DNA of 64,000 nt, from positions 83,981,001 through 84,045,000 of the forward strand of contig CM027383.1 of NCBI GenBank assembly GCA_015680905.1, given 5' to 3'. Origin of the DNA: Coptis chinensis. Its lineage: Eukaryota > Streptophyta > Magnoliopsida > Ranunculales > Ranunculaceae. The notes beneath the pieces were generated by a model. The model made no database searches, had not been told where the DNA came from, and was given only the letters and a program-made list of their open reading frames with translations. Positions within the stretch are counted from its first letter, which is position 1; each line of letters starts with the position of its first letter. Of the stretch, positions 23,054 through 32,929 are shown one piece after another. The translations under genes and the position numbers were made by a program.

Positions 23054-23530
23054 TAACCAACTAAGCGAGCGTAAAATCGTTCAATTTAGATTGACGAAAT
23101 TAAACGTGGTAATTTCGTCATATTTTGTTGTAGCGATTATACGACTAAGCGAGCGTAAAAGCGTTCAACTTAGACTGACGAAATTAAACGTGGTAATTTC
23201 GCCCGATTTTATTGTAGCGATAATACGACTAAGCGAGCGTAAAAGCGTTCAACTTAGACTGACGAAATTAAACGTGGTAATTTCGCCCGATTTTGTTGTA
23301 GCGATAGTAACGACTAAGTGAGCGTAAAAGCGTTCAACTTAGACTAACGAAATTAAACGTGGTAATTTCGCCAGATTTTGTTGTAGCGATAGTAACGACT
23401 AATTGGCGAAAAGCGTTCGTTCAACTTAGGCCGAACGAAATTAAACGTGGTAATTTCGCCAGATTTTGTTGTAGCGATAGTAACGACTAAGCGAGCGTAA
23501 AAGCGTTCGACTTAGACTGACGAAATTATT
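23054..23530. repeat. 84-88-bp tandem repeat array next to the extra ORF
   Basis: About 5.7 copies of a unit starting 'ctaagcgagcgtaaaagcg', with 'actgacgaaattaaacgtgg' in the middle. Unit spacing is 84, 84, 85, 85 and 88 bp. The reverse complement of the same unit is repeated about eight times at 40975-41645. Confidence 0.9.
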
Positions 23531-23561
23531 ACATTGCGTCCTATATACGTTATTAAGCGTT

Positions 23562-23735
23562 AATGATTGACACTGGTAGTTCAGCTAGCGTCATGTTTTC
23601 TGGGTGTTATCGCAGTATTCCTTTTATTGATAACTTGGTCACCCCTGAAAATGCGCCTATCGTTGGTTTTGATGGTACCGCTACTCATTGCGTTGGAAAG
23701 GTGTCTCTCCCGGTCACTCTTATGCAGAAGGAAGG
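23562..23735 (+). pseudogene. stray gypsy protease fragment before LTR 2
   Basis: An open frame encodes 'MIDTGSSASVMFSGCYRSIP', then 'VGFDGTATHCVGKVSLP' and 'LMQKE', then runs into the LTR. It is the N-terminal half of the PR domain without frame breaks. It sits out of place, between the 86-bp repeats and LTR 2. The bases before LTR 2 (AAGG) match the end of the AAAGG TSD, which hints that the join used the insertion-site flank. Confidence 0.85.
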
Positions 23736-24219
23736 TGTTTCGACCCCCACCTACGTGGGAAACGTCCATTAGTAGGAGTCTCCACTTTATTCGTTTAATC
23801 GACAGGGCTAAAGCCCAATTTGCAATATCATGGATCAAAGTACAGGCCCATTAACTCATGTGTCCAAGGCTGAACCTTAGCCACATGGCTTGCCACTAAT
23901 GTACATTGATTTATGTCCAAATTCATTTCTTATCAAAGAGATAATTATCAGTTGAAAGTTATAGTCTATCACAATTGCTCAAGCTACAAGATTACTTGAG
24001 CTGCAAGGACTCTCTACTCTACCTATATAAATACAAAACTATTTTTCATACGTAACTACGCTTCTTGAGACTTGATCCCACCGATAATTTGGGTAATGAG
24101 GGCAACCGCAAGGTCTGATCTCATCATTCCCCGATCACCATCATTTTTCTAATTACTTTTCTACGTTCTTCGCCTTTTTCATCAACACTTGGTGTTTTGA
24201 TCATATTTGGTCGAAAACA
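23736..24219 (+). repeat. gypsy LTR 2 (middle LTR)
   Basis: 484 bp, nearly identical to LTR 1, followed by the same leader (TAATTGGCTCGTCTGCGG). It has no TSD of its own that I can see. Confidence 0.95.
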
Positions 24220-24474
24220 TAATTGGCTCGTCTGCGGTTCTTATACTACACCCTCGATCACGTTCTCGCGAAAGTTATGACGATACCGAAGAGCTCAAGG
24301 TCTCGATGTGATTATTGACGATCATCACGAACATGATGGTCAAGGACAACTTGGCGCCGCCAAAGATAATACCTTCTAATCCGTGTCGTTCCACCAATCG
24401 CCAAATTATTCAAAGATGAGGTTATTGCCTCCGACGATTCTCCAAGATCGATCGCGATAATGTAAGTCATATGT

Positions 24475-26380
24475 CTCGAGAAGCACTTCTTCAAAAGTTA
24501 AAGATCGTCCGCAAAAACGTAATAATTACTACAAAGCGCCATCTTAAACGACGCTCCCACTCGCAGATGATGTTGCATCCGTCACACCACAACGTCACAC
24601 ACGCCAACGACATAATAGTGTGTGGGATCGCTTAAAGTGGTGAGGATGAGATTCGCGATATTCGCAACAGCCATCAACGAAGTTAAGAGTAATGGGCGAA
24701 TTTAATTCCCGACCTCCGCCGAGAAATCTCCACCCACTTGGTCACGCGTTCTCCGGGCAAGGTAATCGCTAATAATCGTCCGACCGCACCCCACGATCCT
24801 ACAAATTATCGGCAAAGTCCCGAGGAATTCGAGTGGCGAAACGTAATAATGATCGCGACTCATGATCGGAACCATCGGATGGTGAAACACTTCAAAGAAC
24901 GCGGTTCTTATCATTCAACATTATCGTCTTCGAAAAGCCCAACGCATTCATCGACAATCATCATCGACACGGAACGATGAATCTTCATCGTTTTCTTCTC
25001 GCTCGATTAAGCTCCCATAGAAAGTCGCGTGACTATGATCACGATCCAACAGATACGGATCTAATGACTCCTCAACGTGTCGAGAAATGATTAAAAAGCT
25101 CTTTTGGACATAATGATCCTTTTGAATCAACACTAGAAAATCTGGCAGTTGAAGATGGTATTTTGAACAAATTTTCTCTCGCCGTCCAAAGGGCTACTCA
25201 TAACAAAGACTTCAAACACCCAGAGTTTGATCAATATGATGATGTCGAGGGTTGCCCTATGCTTCATGTGATTAATTTCACAAACAAACTGGTTTTATCG
25301 GGAGGTGATGATGCTTTAAAATGCAAACTTTTCCCTTCTACATTAAAAGGGGAAGCGTTGGTATGGTTTAGCGAATTACCTCCGCGCTCTATTCGTCGAT
25401 TCAAGGACTTAACCGAAAAGTTTTCAAGACATTTTCATCATAATCTCAAACGTCCAAATAGAGTACGAGTTCTTTTCAATATCAAGCAACAACGTGAAGA
25501 AACTCTCCGTAGTTTTATCGCACTTTTCCGCCAAGCTGCAGCTGAGATTTCTGAGCAATCCGATCTAATGGTGGTTTACGCTTTTAAAGAAGCTATCTTG
25601 TTTGATAAAGATGGGTTATACAACTCTCTTTGTTCGATATTCCATCTTCCGACGCGTCGCTATACCAAATGAAGTTCAACAATTTATCAATGTTGAAGAC
25701 GACACGGCTGCTCGAACTTCTCATGACAAAGATAATAAAGGAAAGGATTTCAATGATCAGCGAAATAAACAGAAGAATTCGACTTTTGATCAACAACAAC
25801 CCAAATCGAAGCCTCCGTGTATAAGAAAGAAGACTCCACGAAAGGACTGAAAGCCTTTTACTGATTTTGAATTAACTCCGCTTAATACCAAATATCGCGG
25901 TAGTTTACGACAAAAAATCAAGGATAAGAGTCCGCTTCACTCCGCCCGTTTCCCTTAGCGATGACACTAAATCAACTCGCGATAAATCGTTATGGTGCAA
26001 ATTTCATAATGATTATGGTCATGAGACGGAGAATTGTCGGTCTTTAAGGGAAGAATTGAAAAGCTTGTGCGAGAATGGGAAACTTGATCAATATGTGCGT
26101 AAGAAAGTAACAACTCAAGCTTTAACTATCACGATCACAATGTCATTAAGGTTGGACATGCCATCATTGATTCATTGTCCAATACTCGAAAACCGCTTTC
26201 GTCGTTCTAAAGTCAAATATCCGCCTAATTTGTGCGGTTAATCTGATCAATTTAGGTGGAAGGTTTTCGCATGACGGAGACTATTGAAGATGAACCATTA
26301 TGTTTCACTGACCAAGATCTAATGGGCGTGCATGTTCCTCATTATGTTTGCTGTCGTGATAACTGCGTTATATATCACCA
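24475..26380 (+). pseudogene. gypsy gag, unit 2 (full-length core)
   Basis: The best gag copy: an open frame at 25163-25672 holds the retrotransposon-gag core ('FDQYDDVEGCPMLHVINF', 'CKLFPSTLKGEALVWFSELP', 'KFSRHFHHNLKRP', 'SFIALFRQAAAEISEQS'). The linker is followed by the Cys/His box 'WCKFHNDYGHETENC' and 'REELKSLCENGKLDQYVRKK'. Flanking parts are broken by many one- or two-base indels compared with unit 1. This core is what unit 1 has lost. Confidence 0.85.
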
Positions 26381-26397
26381 GATCGTGTACAACGATA

Positions 26398-26860
26398 ATG
26401 ATTGACATCGGTAGTTCAGCTAAGCGTCATGTTTTCCGGGTGTTATCGCAAGTATTCCTTTTATTGATAACTTGGTCACCCCCGAAAATCGCCTATCGTT
26501 GGTTTTGATGGTACCGCTACTCATTGCGTTGGAAAGGTGTCTCTCCGGTCACTCTTATGCGAAGGAAGTCAATATTGATTTCTTATTGATGGATTGTAAA
26601 TCCTTTACAATGTCATCCTTGGTAGAGATTGGATTCATTATATGGAAGCTGCCGCCTCAACATATCATCAAAGCCATCAAGTTCCCATTCAATAAAAGTA
26701 TGTAAGGTCTTGTGATCAACCGGCATCTCTAATTTGCCGACACAATGTTCTCGATGATTATAAGAAGTCCGGTTGTTGGATCTAACTATTCGAGTTCCAA
26801 CGCCGTCAAATAGCAATTACAAAGATCCGGGACCTTGGTTTACTCTGCCAATAGAAATGT
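26398..26860 (+). pseudogene. gypsy protease, unit 2 (frame-broken)
   Basis: 'MIDIGSS' occupies the active-site position: DTG reads DIG here, while unit 1 and the 23562 fragment have DTG. The flap and 'NVILGRDW' region can be traced only by switching frames, because of repeated single-base indels. Confidence 0.75.
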
Positions 26861-26929
26861 TGAAGGACCCCGACGATCGATCCACTTTTAGAAGTTCAAA
26901 TTGGCCAACTCCCCTTAAGAGACTACTTT

Positions 26930-28100
26930 TATTTCAGCCGAACTTCCGGAAGAGGAGAGACAAGAGCTTATTTTGTTATTATTGGAAGAATAATCATGTG
27001 TTTGCTTGGCGAATAGAGCAAATGCCTGGTATAGATCCTTCGGTGGCTTGTTATAAACTTCGACATTGATCCTAATGCAAAACCAGTTCGACAAAAGCCC
27101 CGGCGATGGCCCCCGATAGAAAGATGAAAGTGAAAGACGAAATCGACCGTCTCTTGTCTGTTAACTTTATAAGGCCTGTGACTTATCCAACATGGATGTC
27201 AAATGTTGTCGCAGTGCCTAAAAAGAACGGCAAATTATGTGTTTGTATCGATTTCACAAATCTCAATAAGGGTTGTCCGGTTCATCCATATCCATTGCCT
27301 TGTATATCTAAAATGGTCGATGCAACATCTGGTTTTCAGCGTTTGTCTTTTTTGGATGCTTATTCTGGTTATCATCAGATTCCGTTATTCATTGAGGACC
27401 AAGAGTTCACTGCATTCATTATAGACTAAGGCATTTACTGTTACTAGGTAATGCCTTTCGGTCTGAAAAACGCTGGAGCCACATATCAAAAGCTAGTCAA
27501 CACTATTTTTTCTGACCTACTTGGAAAGGTAGTCGAAGCATACATCGATGATATGGTTGTCAAATCTACAAAAGCACCTGATCATCTTACTGATTTGCAA
27601 GCTATTTTCGACAGACTCTCCAATGTCAACATGCGTTTGAATCCGGCTAAGTGTTCTTTCGGTTTATCATCTGTAAATTCTTAGGATACATGATGACTAG
27701 ACGCGGAATTGAAGCAAATCGGATCGATTCGAAATGTCCTTGAAATGCCTTCTCCGACGTCAAAGAAAGAAATTCAACGACTTACAGGACGCTTGGCTGT
27801 CCTAAATCGCTTTATCTCTCGGTATTCTGATCGATGCCGTCCTTTTTTCCAAACATTGAAAGACACATCAATTTGGACGGAGGACTGTGAAGTTGCATTT
27901 CGTCATTTGAAAGCATACTTAGTCCAACCTCCAGTTCTTGCCATTCCAGCAACGGGGCAGCCTATAGGTCTGTATTTAGCCGCCACTGATCATGCCGTAA
28001 GTGCCGTCTTATTTGTCAACAGTGGCGATGGGCGTCCTATATTTTTTGTTAGCAAGACTCTTACAACTGCTGAAACAAGATATTCTCGAGTGGAGAAAAT
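26930..28100 (+). pseudogene. gypsy reverse transcriptase and truncated RNase H, unit 2
   Basis: From 27109 to 27660 this is almost base-for-base the unit 1 RT, including the same TAA (27427-27429) and TAG (27445-27447) and the 'AYIDDMVVKS' active-site box. A gap of a few bases near 27675-27725 shifts the frame. RNase H runs to 'TRYSRVEKI' and is cut there, joined directly to LTR 3, so no second RNase H, integrase or PPT follows. Confidence 0.95.
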
Positions 28101-28582
28101 TGTATCGACCCCCACCTACGTGGCAAACGTCCATTAGTAGGAGTCTCCACTTTATTCGTTTAATCGACAGGGCTAAAGCCCAATTCGCAATATCATGGAT
28201 CAAAGTACAGGCCCATTAACTCATGTGTCCAAGGCTGAACCTTAGCCACATGGCTTGCCACTAATGTACATTGATTTATGTCCAGATTCATTTCTTATCA
28301 AAGAGATAATTATCAGTTGAAAGTTATAGTCTATCACAATTGCTCAAGCTACAAGATTACTTGAGCTGCAAGGACTCTCTACTCTACCTATATAAATACA
28401 AAACTATTTTTCATACAGAACTACGTTCTTGAGACTTGATCCCACTGATAATTTGGGTACGTAGGCAACCGCAAGGTACAGTCTCATCATTCCCCCGATC
28501 ACCATTATTTTTCTAATTACTTTTCTACGTTCTTCGTCTTTTTCATCAACACTTGGTGTTTTGATCATATTTGGTCGAAACA
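28101..28582 (+). repeat. gypsy LTR 3
   Basis: 482 bp. It starts TGTATCG (others TGTTTCG) at the RNase H junction and ends GGTCGAAACA before the TSD AAAGG (28583-28587). Confidence 0.95.
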
Positions 28583-30019
28583 AAAGGTTATGAAATTAGC
28601 ATCAAAGGTGGAATTTGTCGGATTGAAGATCCAAAGAAAGGCTTGCTTGCTCAAGTACAAATGACTCGAAATCGTATGTTTCCGATGTATATACAAAGTG
28701 ATGCTCTTCCTTGTTTCTCAAGCATTGTGAAAGACTCATCCTGGATTTGGCATCTCCGATATGGGCATTTGAACCTCAATGACTTGAAGCTTCTCTGGCA
28801 AAAGAATATGGTGACAGAACTTTTGCAAATTGATCATCCCCCACAGCTATGTGAAGGTTGTGTTGTTAGCAAACAACACTGTGATTTGTTTCCAAAGGAA
28901 AAGGCTTTGAGAGCTGAAAAGGCACTGGAATTGGTCCATACTGATATTTGCAGTCCGACCAATCCGCAATCCAATGGGAGTAAAAGGTATTTCATTACCT
29001 TTATTGATGATTATAGCCGTAAAACTTGGGTTTATTTCTTACAGCAGAAATCCGAAGCTTTCTCGATATTCAAAACCTTTTAGGCACTTGTTGAGAAAGA
29101 AACTAGAAATCTCATGAAGGTCCTTAGGTCGGATCGTGGTAGAGAATATAACTCAAAGGAATTTGCAAATTTCTATGAGAATGAAGGCATAAGAAGGCAA
29201 CTCACAGCGTCTTACACACCACAACAAAATGGTGTCACTGAGAGAAAGAATCGCACAATCCTAGATATGGTGCGTAGCATGTTAAACACAAAGGCAATTC
29301 CCAAAAGTTTTTGGCTAGAAGTAGTCTTGTGGAGCATCTATATACTGAATAGAAGTCCTACAAGATCAGTGAAGAATAGAACACCGAAAGAGGCATGGAG
29401 TAGTAGAAAACCGAATGTGGAGCACCTACGCATTTTTGGGCGCATAGCCTATGCTCACGTTCCAGATGCAAAGAGAAAAAAGCTTGACGACAAGGGTGTG
29501 AAATGTATCTTTCTTGGCTATAGTGATCAGTCCAAAGCTTATAGATTGTACAATCCTATAACTGAGAAGATCATCATTAGTCGAGATGTGGTCTTTGATG
29601 AAGTAAATGTGTGGCAATGGAAGGTTACTGATACTAGAAAGTACACTCTAGTGGTGTTTGATGTTGCTGATCCTAGTCAAGTTATAATGAGTGACCTGAA
29701 CCCATCAAGTACAAATTCACCAAGTACATCCCAGCATCATACATCTTCACCAAGTGCATCCAGCCCACAACATGTGTCTTCACCAAGCTCATCCAGTTCT
29801 CAATCCAATGAGCAATCAGTTTCACCAATTATAAGGACTCGACGACCTTCGACGTATTTGGCTGATTATGAAGTGAGTAAGTTTGTAGATTGTGATTCTT
29901 TTACTCACTTGGCTTTATTTGTAGACTGTGATCCAATTGCATTTCAAGAAGCAGTGCAATACCCGAAGTGGCTAGCAGCCATGAAAGAAGAGATAAAAGC
30001 CATAAAGAAGAACAATTAA
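28583..30019 (+). pseudogene. copia integrase (after the gypsy insertion)
   Basis: The copia frame resumes as 'GYEISIKGGICRIEDPKK'. The GAG-pre-integrase HHCC module shows 'WHLRYGHLNLNDLKLL' and 'CEGCVVSKQH'. The integrase core has 'LVHTDICSPTN', 'FITFIDDYSRKTWVYFL', 'LRSDRGREYNSKEF' and 'ASYTPQQNGVTERKNRT', so all three catalytic acidic residues are present. The C-terminal part has 'IFLGYSDQSKAYRLYNP' and a Ser-rich linker. One in-frame stop occurs (TAG 29081-29083, after 'FKTF'). The frame ends in a shift near 30017 at the start of RT. Confidence 0.95.
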
Positions 30020-30704
30020 CACATGGGAGTTAATTGCTCTCCCATATGGGCACAAATCAATTGGTGTTAAGTGGGTATATAAGACTAAGTTAAACGCAGA
30101 AGGGAATGTCGACAAGCACAAGGCTAGGTTGGTTGTTAAGGGCTACAAGCAATAACAAGGCCTTGATTATGAAGAGGTGTTTGCTCCAGTTGCTCGACAA
30201 GACACAATCCGCATAATACTTGCATTGGCGGCACAAAACTCATGGGATATATTTCAGTTGGATGTGAAATCCGCGTTCTTACATGGTGACCTGCAAGAAA
30301 CTGTCTACATTGATTAACCTCCTGGTTTTGTGAAAGAAGGGAAAGAAGGGAAGGTGTATCGCCTATGAAAAGCCTTATACGGACTAAAACAAGCACCAAG
30401 AGCTTGGAATAGTCGTATAGAGACATACTTCATGAAAACAGGTTTTGTAAAGTGTCCATATGAGCCGACGCTCTTTATGGATCATTGCCCGTGTAGATTA
30501 AGTCATCTACATATAAGCACACAATTAAAAAATTGCCACCAGATCCAGCTATGTTCGATGCTTTCAAGCAATCCATGATGGCAGAGTTTGAGATGTCTGA
30601 CCTTGGAAAGATGCACTATTTCCTTGGTATTGAGGTGGTACAGTCTGATGTAGGTGTGTTCACATCACAAAAGAAATATATTCATGAGCTATTGGAAAGA
30701 TTTT
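30020..30704 (+). pseudogene. copia reverse transcriptase with inverted active-site segment
   Basis: RT blocks: 'GVKWVYKTKLNAEGNVDKHK', 'LDYEEVFAPVARQDTIR', 'DIFQLDVKSAFLHGDL' and 'ALYGLKQAPRAWNSRI'. The next block, which should hold the YVDD box, does not read on the plus strand. The minus strand of 30484-30540 encodes 'LIVCLYVDDLIYTGN'. After it the plus strand resumes with 'AMFDAFKQSMMAEFEMSDLG' and 'MHYFLGIEV'. In-frame stops near 30152, 30315 and 30366 add to the damage. The inversion alone would remove the catalytic Asp pair. Confidence 0.9.
30478..30547 (-). other. short inversion carrying the copia YVDD motif
   Basis: The arms TGGATC (30478-30483) and GATCCA (30542-30547) are 6-bp inverted repeats. 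The segment between them reads as the missing RT block only on the minus strand. Inversion by pairing of the short arms explains it. Confidence 0.85.
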
Positions 30705-31423
30705 AAATGAAATATTGCAATCCGGTTTGCACACCAGCTGAAGTTGGTACAAAACTCACAAAGGATCCTCAAGGAAAGAAAGTGGACATCACACTATACA
30801 AGCAAATTGTTGGGAGCCTTATGTACTTGACAACTACAAGGCCAGATATAATGCATGCGGTAAGTCTGATCAGTAGGTACATGGAGAATCCGAAGGAAAT
30901 GCATCTTCTTGTAGCCAAGCATATCCTGCGCTACTTGAAGAGTACTAGTTCTTTTGGCATCTTGTACAAGAGTGATACACAATCTGAATTGATTGGATTC
31001 ACAGATAGTGATTATGCCAGTGATCCTGATGACCGAAAAAGCACCTCTGGCTACACATTTATGTTTGGTTATGGAGCTATCTCCTAGTTATCAAAGAAGC
31101 AAAAAATTGTTACTCTGTCCACCACCGAAGCAGAGTATGTAGCAGTAGCCTCTTGTGCTTGTGAGGCGATATGGTTGAGAAGAATGCTCAACCAAGTGTA
31201 TTTTCATCTCAATGGTAGCATTCTAGTATATTGTGACAACAACTCCACAATCAAGTTGTCAAAGAATCCGGCTCAGCATGGGCGAAGCAAGCACATTGAT
31301 GTCCGTTATCATTTCCTAAGGGATCTTGTCAAGGATGGAAAAATTGATCTCATCTACTGCAAGAGTGAGGATCAGGTTGCTGACATTCTCACCAAACCCC
31401 TCAAACTGCCTCGGTTAAATTGA
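30705..31423 (+). pseudogene. copia RNase H and C-terminus
   Basis: 'MKYCNPVCTPAEVGTKL', 'YKQIVGSLMYLTTTRPDI', 'ELIGFTDSDYASDPDDRKST', 'LSTTEAEYVAVA', 'YCDNNSTIKLSKNPAQHGRS', 'HIDVRYHFLRDLV' and 'ADILTKPL' give the full copia RNase H with its Asp/Glu/Asp residues. One TAG at 31085-31087 replaces the usual Trp before 'SKKQ'. It ends TGA at 31421-31423, about 155 bp before the 3' LTR. Confidence 0.95.
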
Positions 31424-31577
31424 AATTGTGTGAGCTCCTTGGCGTTTGTTCAATGTCAGATGAAGTTTGAGGGAGGGAACTACTAGCTGGTGTCCTAGGT
31501 GCAGTACTAGCTGGTGTGATAGGTGCAATATCTTTCTAAATTGATTGCTAGCAACACAATCAGTTTAAGGGAGGGAA
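31424..31577 (+). promoter_or_regulatory. copia 3' leader and polypurine tract
   Basis: A short region with a 'gctggtgtcctaggtgcagta' / 'gctggtgtgataggtgcaata' direct repeat ends in AAGGGAGGGAA right before the 3' LTR. Confidence 0.8.
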
Positions 31578-31815
31578 TGTTAGAGTTTAGGATGTCTTTT
31601 AAGTATTTATGTAAGTCCTAAGTTAGTTGTCAAGTGTTGACAAAGTCTTTAGATTCAGTTATGGTCATGTTATGCACGGAACCATGTTCAGGTAGTTACC
31701 GCATTGTGTGGTTAGTGCTTAGTACTTGTAATGATCTACTATATATGTAATGTTGTCTCTGAATATAACAGAGACCTTAAGTTCCAATTCCAAGTCTTCT
31801 CTTTAGAATACAACA
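31578..31815 (+). repeat. copia 3' LTR
   Basis: 238 bp, TGTTAGAG...ATACAACA, followed by TSD TTCTT (31816-31820). Confidence 0.95.
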
Positions 31816-32196
31816 TTCTTCCCCTCTCTTTTCGCTTTGAATGTGGCATCACCTTGAATCTCATGCAAGTTATTTATGATTTATAATTTATTTTCGATTA
31901 GTTTGATTTTTCTCCTTTCTCTATTAGCTAGCATCTTCAGCCCCCAATTGAATCATTTGAAAGTATTGAATTTAACAAATTTCAGTTAATGATACTCACA
32001 CTTTCTCTTTTCTCCCTCTTCTTTCCTTCTCGAGAATCAATTTCGATTTTTTTTATGTGAGTCTTTTGATTTCTTTTTTATCCCTACCTGTATCTTCATT
32101 GTTCTCTTCTTATATGTTTCTTTTCTCTTTAGCACATTGTGCCTCTAATTTGATTGATGCTTCATATCTTCACTAATAATTGGTGTTCATTTGCAG

Positions 32197-32286
32197 CTCA
32201 GTAACTACTCCTCCTTTGAGGTGGTTATGTTCTGCAAGTCTCACTTTGATCAACTCTTTAAGAGGACTGGAATCAAAGTTTGGACA
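32197..32286 (+). pseudogene. LIM-domain protein fragment (WLIM-type), exon A
   Basis: After a TTTGCAG acceptor (ends 32196) the sequence reads 'LSNYSSFEVVMFCKSHFDQL' and 'FKRTG', the second half of the first LIM domain of plant two-LIM (WLIM/PLIM) actin-bundling proteins. A five-base insertion after 'RTG' shifts the frame; past it the family ending 'SLDKSFE' can be read. The donor is degraded (usual GAAGGT reads GAAAGTGTG). The preceding exon with the first zinc ligands is not found upstream. The DNA before it is the copia element. Confidence 0.75.
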
Positions 32287-32395
32287 AAAGTTTTGAAAGT
32301 GTGTGGTACTCAATTCGTTGAATATGATGTTGTTACTTATTAGTTTCATCTCATCACTGCTCATTTCCTTTCTCACTTTTTGTAGGTTCTCCTAG

Positions 32396-32426
32396 AGTTG
32401 TTAAAGTTGACAAATCTGTTGATGAG
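32396..32426 (+). pseudogene. LIM-domain protein fragment, exon B
   Basis: A TTGTAG acceptor, 'SPRVVKVDKSVDE', then a GTAC donor. It corresponds to the inter-LIM linker of WLIM proteins ('TPKTVRVDRSADQ'-like). Confidence 0.65.
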
Positions 32427-32592
32427 GTACTAAATTACAAGATTTATCCCTTGAATTACCCATTATCCTATTTATAAAAAGCTATATGCAAACATTAAAC
32501 ATATTTTTGAGTTCATGCAAATTCTTTGTATGTACAACACTTTTTAAGTTGTTTCTGGTTGTGGATTGAATTGCACATGGCCATGCCAATAG

Positions 32593-32668
32593 CAAAGTTT
32601 CAAATATGTTCGGTGGAACTCAAGATAAGTGTGTTGCTTGCAAGAAAACCGTTTACCCAATTGAAAAG
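32593..32668 (+). pseudogene. LIM-domain protein fragment, exon C
   Basis: 'KVSNMFGGTQDKCVACKKTV' and 'YPIEK' before a GT donor at 32669: the start of the second LIM domain with its first CxxC zinc ligands. The rest of LIM2 is not found further on, so the fragment stops here. Confidence 0.75.
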
Positions 32669-32799
32669 GTATTAGGAAAATGCTTATCAAGTTTTACTAT
32701 CTTTATAGGTATTGTTTAACTCTGTGGCGATAGTCGAAGTGTAAGTTCAAAAAACCAAATAAATTACACACTTGGGAAGAGACCTTGGTGCTATTACTC

Positions 32800-32925
32800 T
32801 TACCTAAGCTTCAGGCTCCCCAAACTGATTATGCGGACAATAATGCTAATAATTCACCTAAGCTTAAGGCTTCCCAAACTAATTACACGGGGCAATGCTA
32901 ATAATTCTGTAGGTTGACTTGGTTC
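32800..32925. repeat. imperfect direct duplication of about 60 bp
   Basis: Two adjacent copies of a unit with 'cacctaagctt.aggc', 'cccaaact.attac' and 'caatgctaataattc'. Confidence 0.6.
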
Positions 32926-32929
32926 TAAT

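Larger units (their letters stand above)
14535..28582 (+). mobile_element. Ty3/gypsy (Tat-like) array: LTR-internal-LTR-internal-LTR
   Basis: The LTRs are at 14535-15017, 23736-24219 and 28101-28582, all plus-oriented and nearly identical. The outer pair is bounded by TSD AAAGG, so the whole array occupies one insertion site in the copia element. Unit 1 (15018-23735) has gag, PR, RT, RNase H, a second RNase H, the integrase zinc module, an extra spliced ORF, an 86-bp repeat array and a stray PR fragment. Unit 2 (24220-28100) has gag, PR, RT and RNase H, cut off in RNase H directly at LTR 3 with no PPT. Both units share the same two RT stop codons, so one unit was copied from the other or both from one dead parent. 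No integrase catalytic core is present. Confidence 0.9.
12979..31815 (+). mobile_element. Ty1/copia retrotransposon containing a nested gypsy array
   Basis: The LTRs are 12979-13216 and 31578-31815 (238 bp each; I count about three mismatches by eye). The TSD is TTCTT (12974-12978, 31816-31820). A PBS of the tRNA-Met type (TGGTATCGGAG) follows the 5' LTR, and a PPT (AAGGGAGGGAA) precedes the 3' LTR. Domain order gag - PR - [gypsy insertion] - integrase - RT - RNase H is the copia order. Without the gypsy cluster (14535-28582 plus one TSD copy) the element would be about 4.8 kb, a normal copia size. In-frame stops, frameshifts and a small inversion in RT make it inactive, although LTR similarity suggests a recent insertion. 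Some of the stops could be sequencing errors. Confidence 0.95.
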
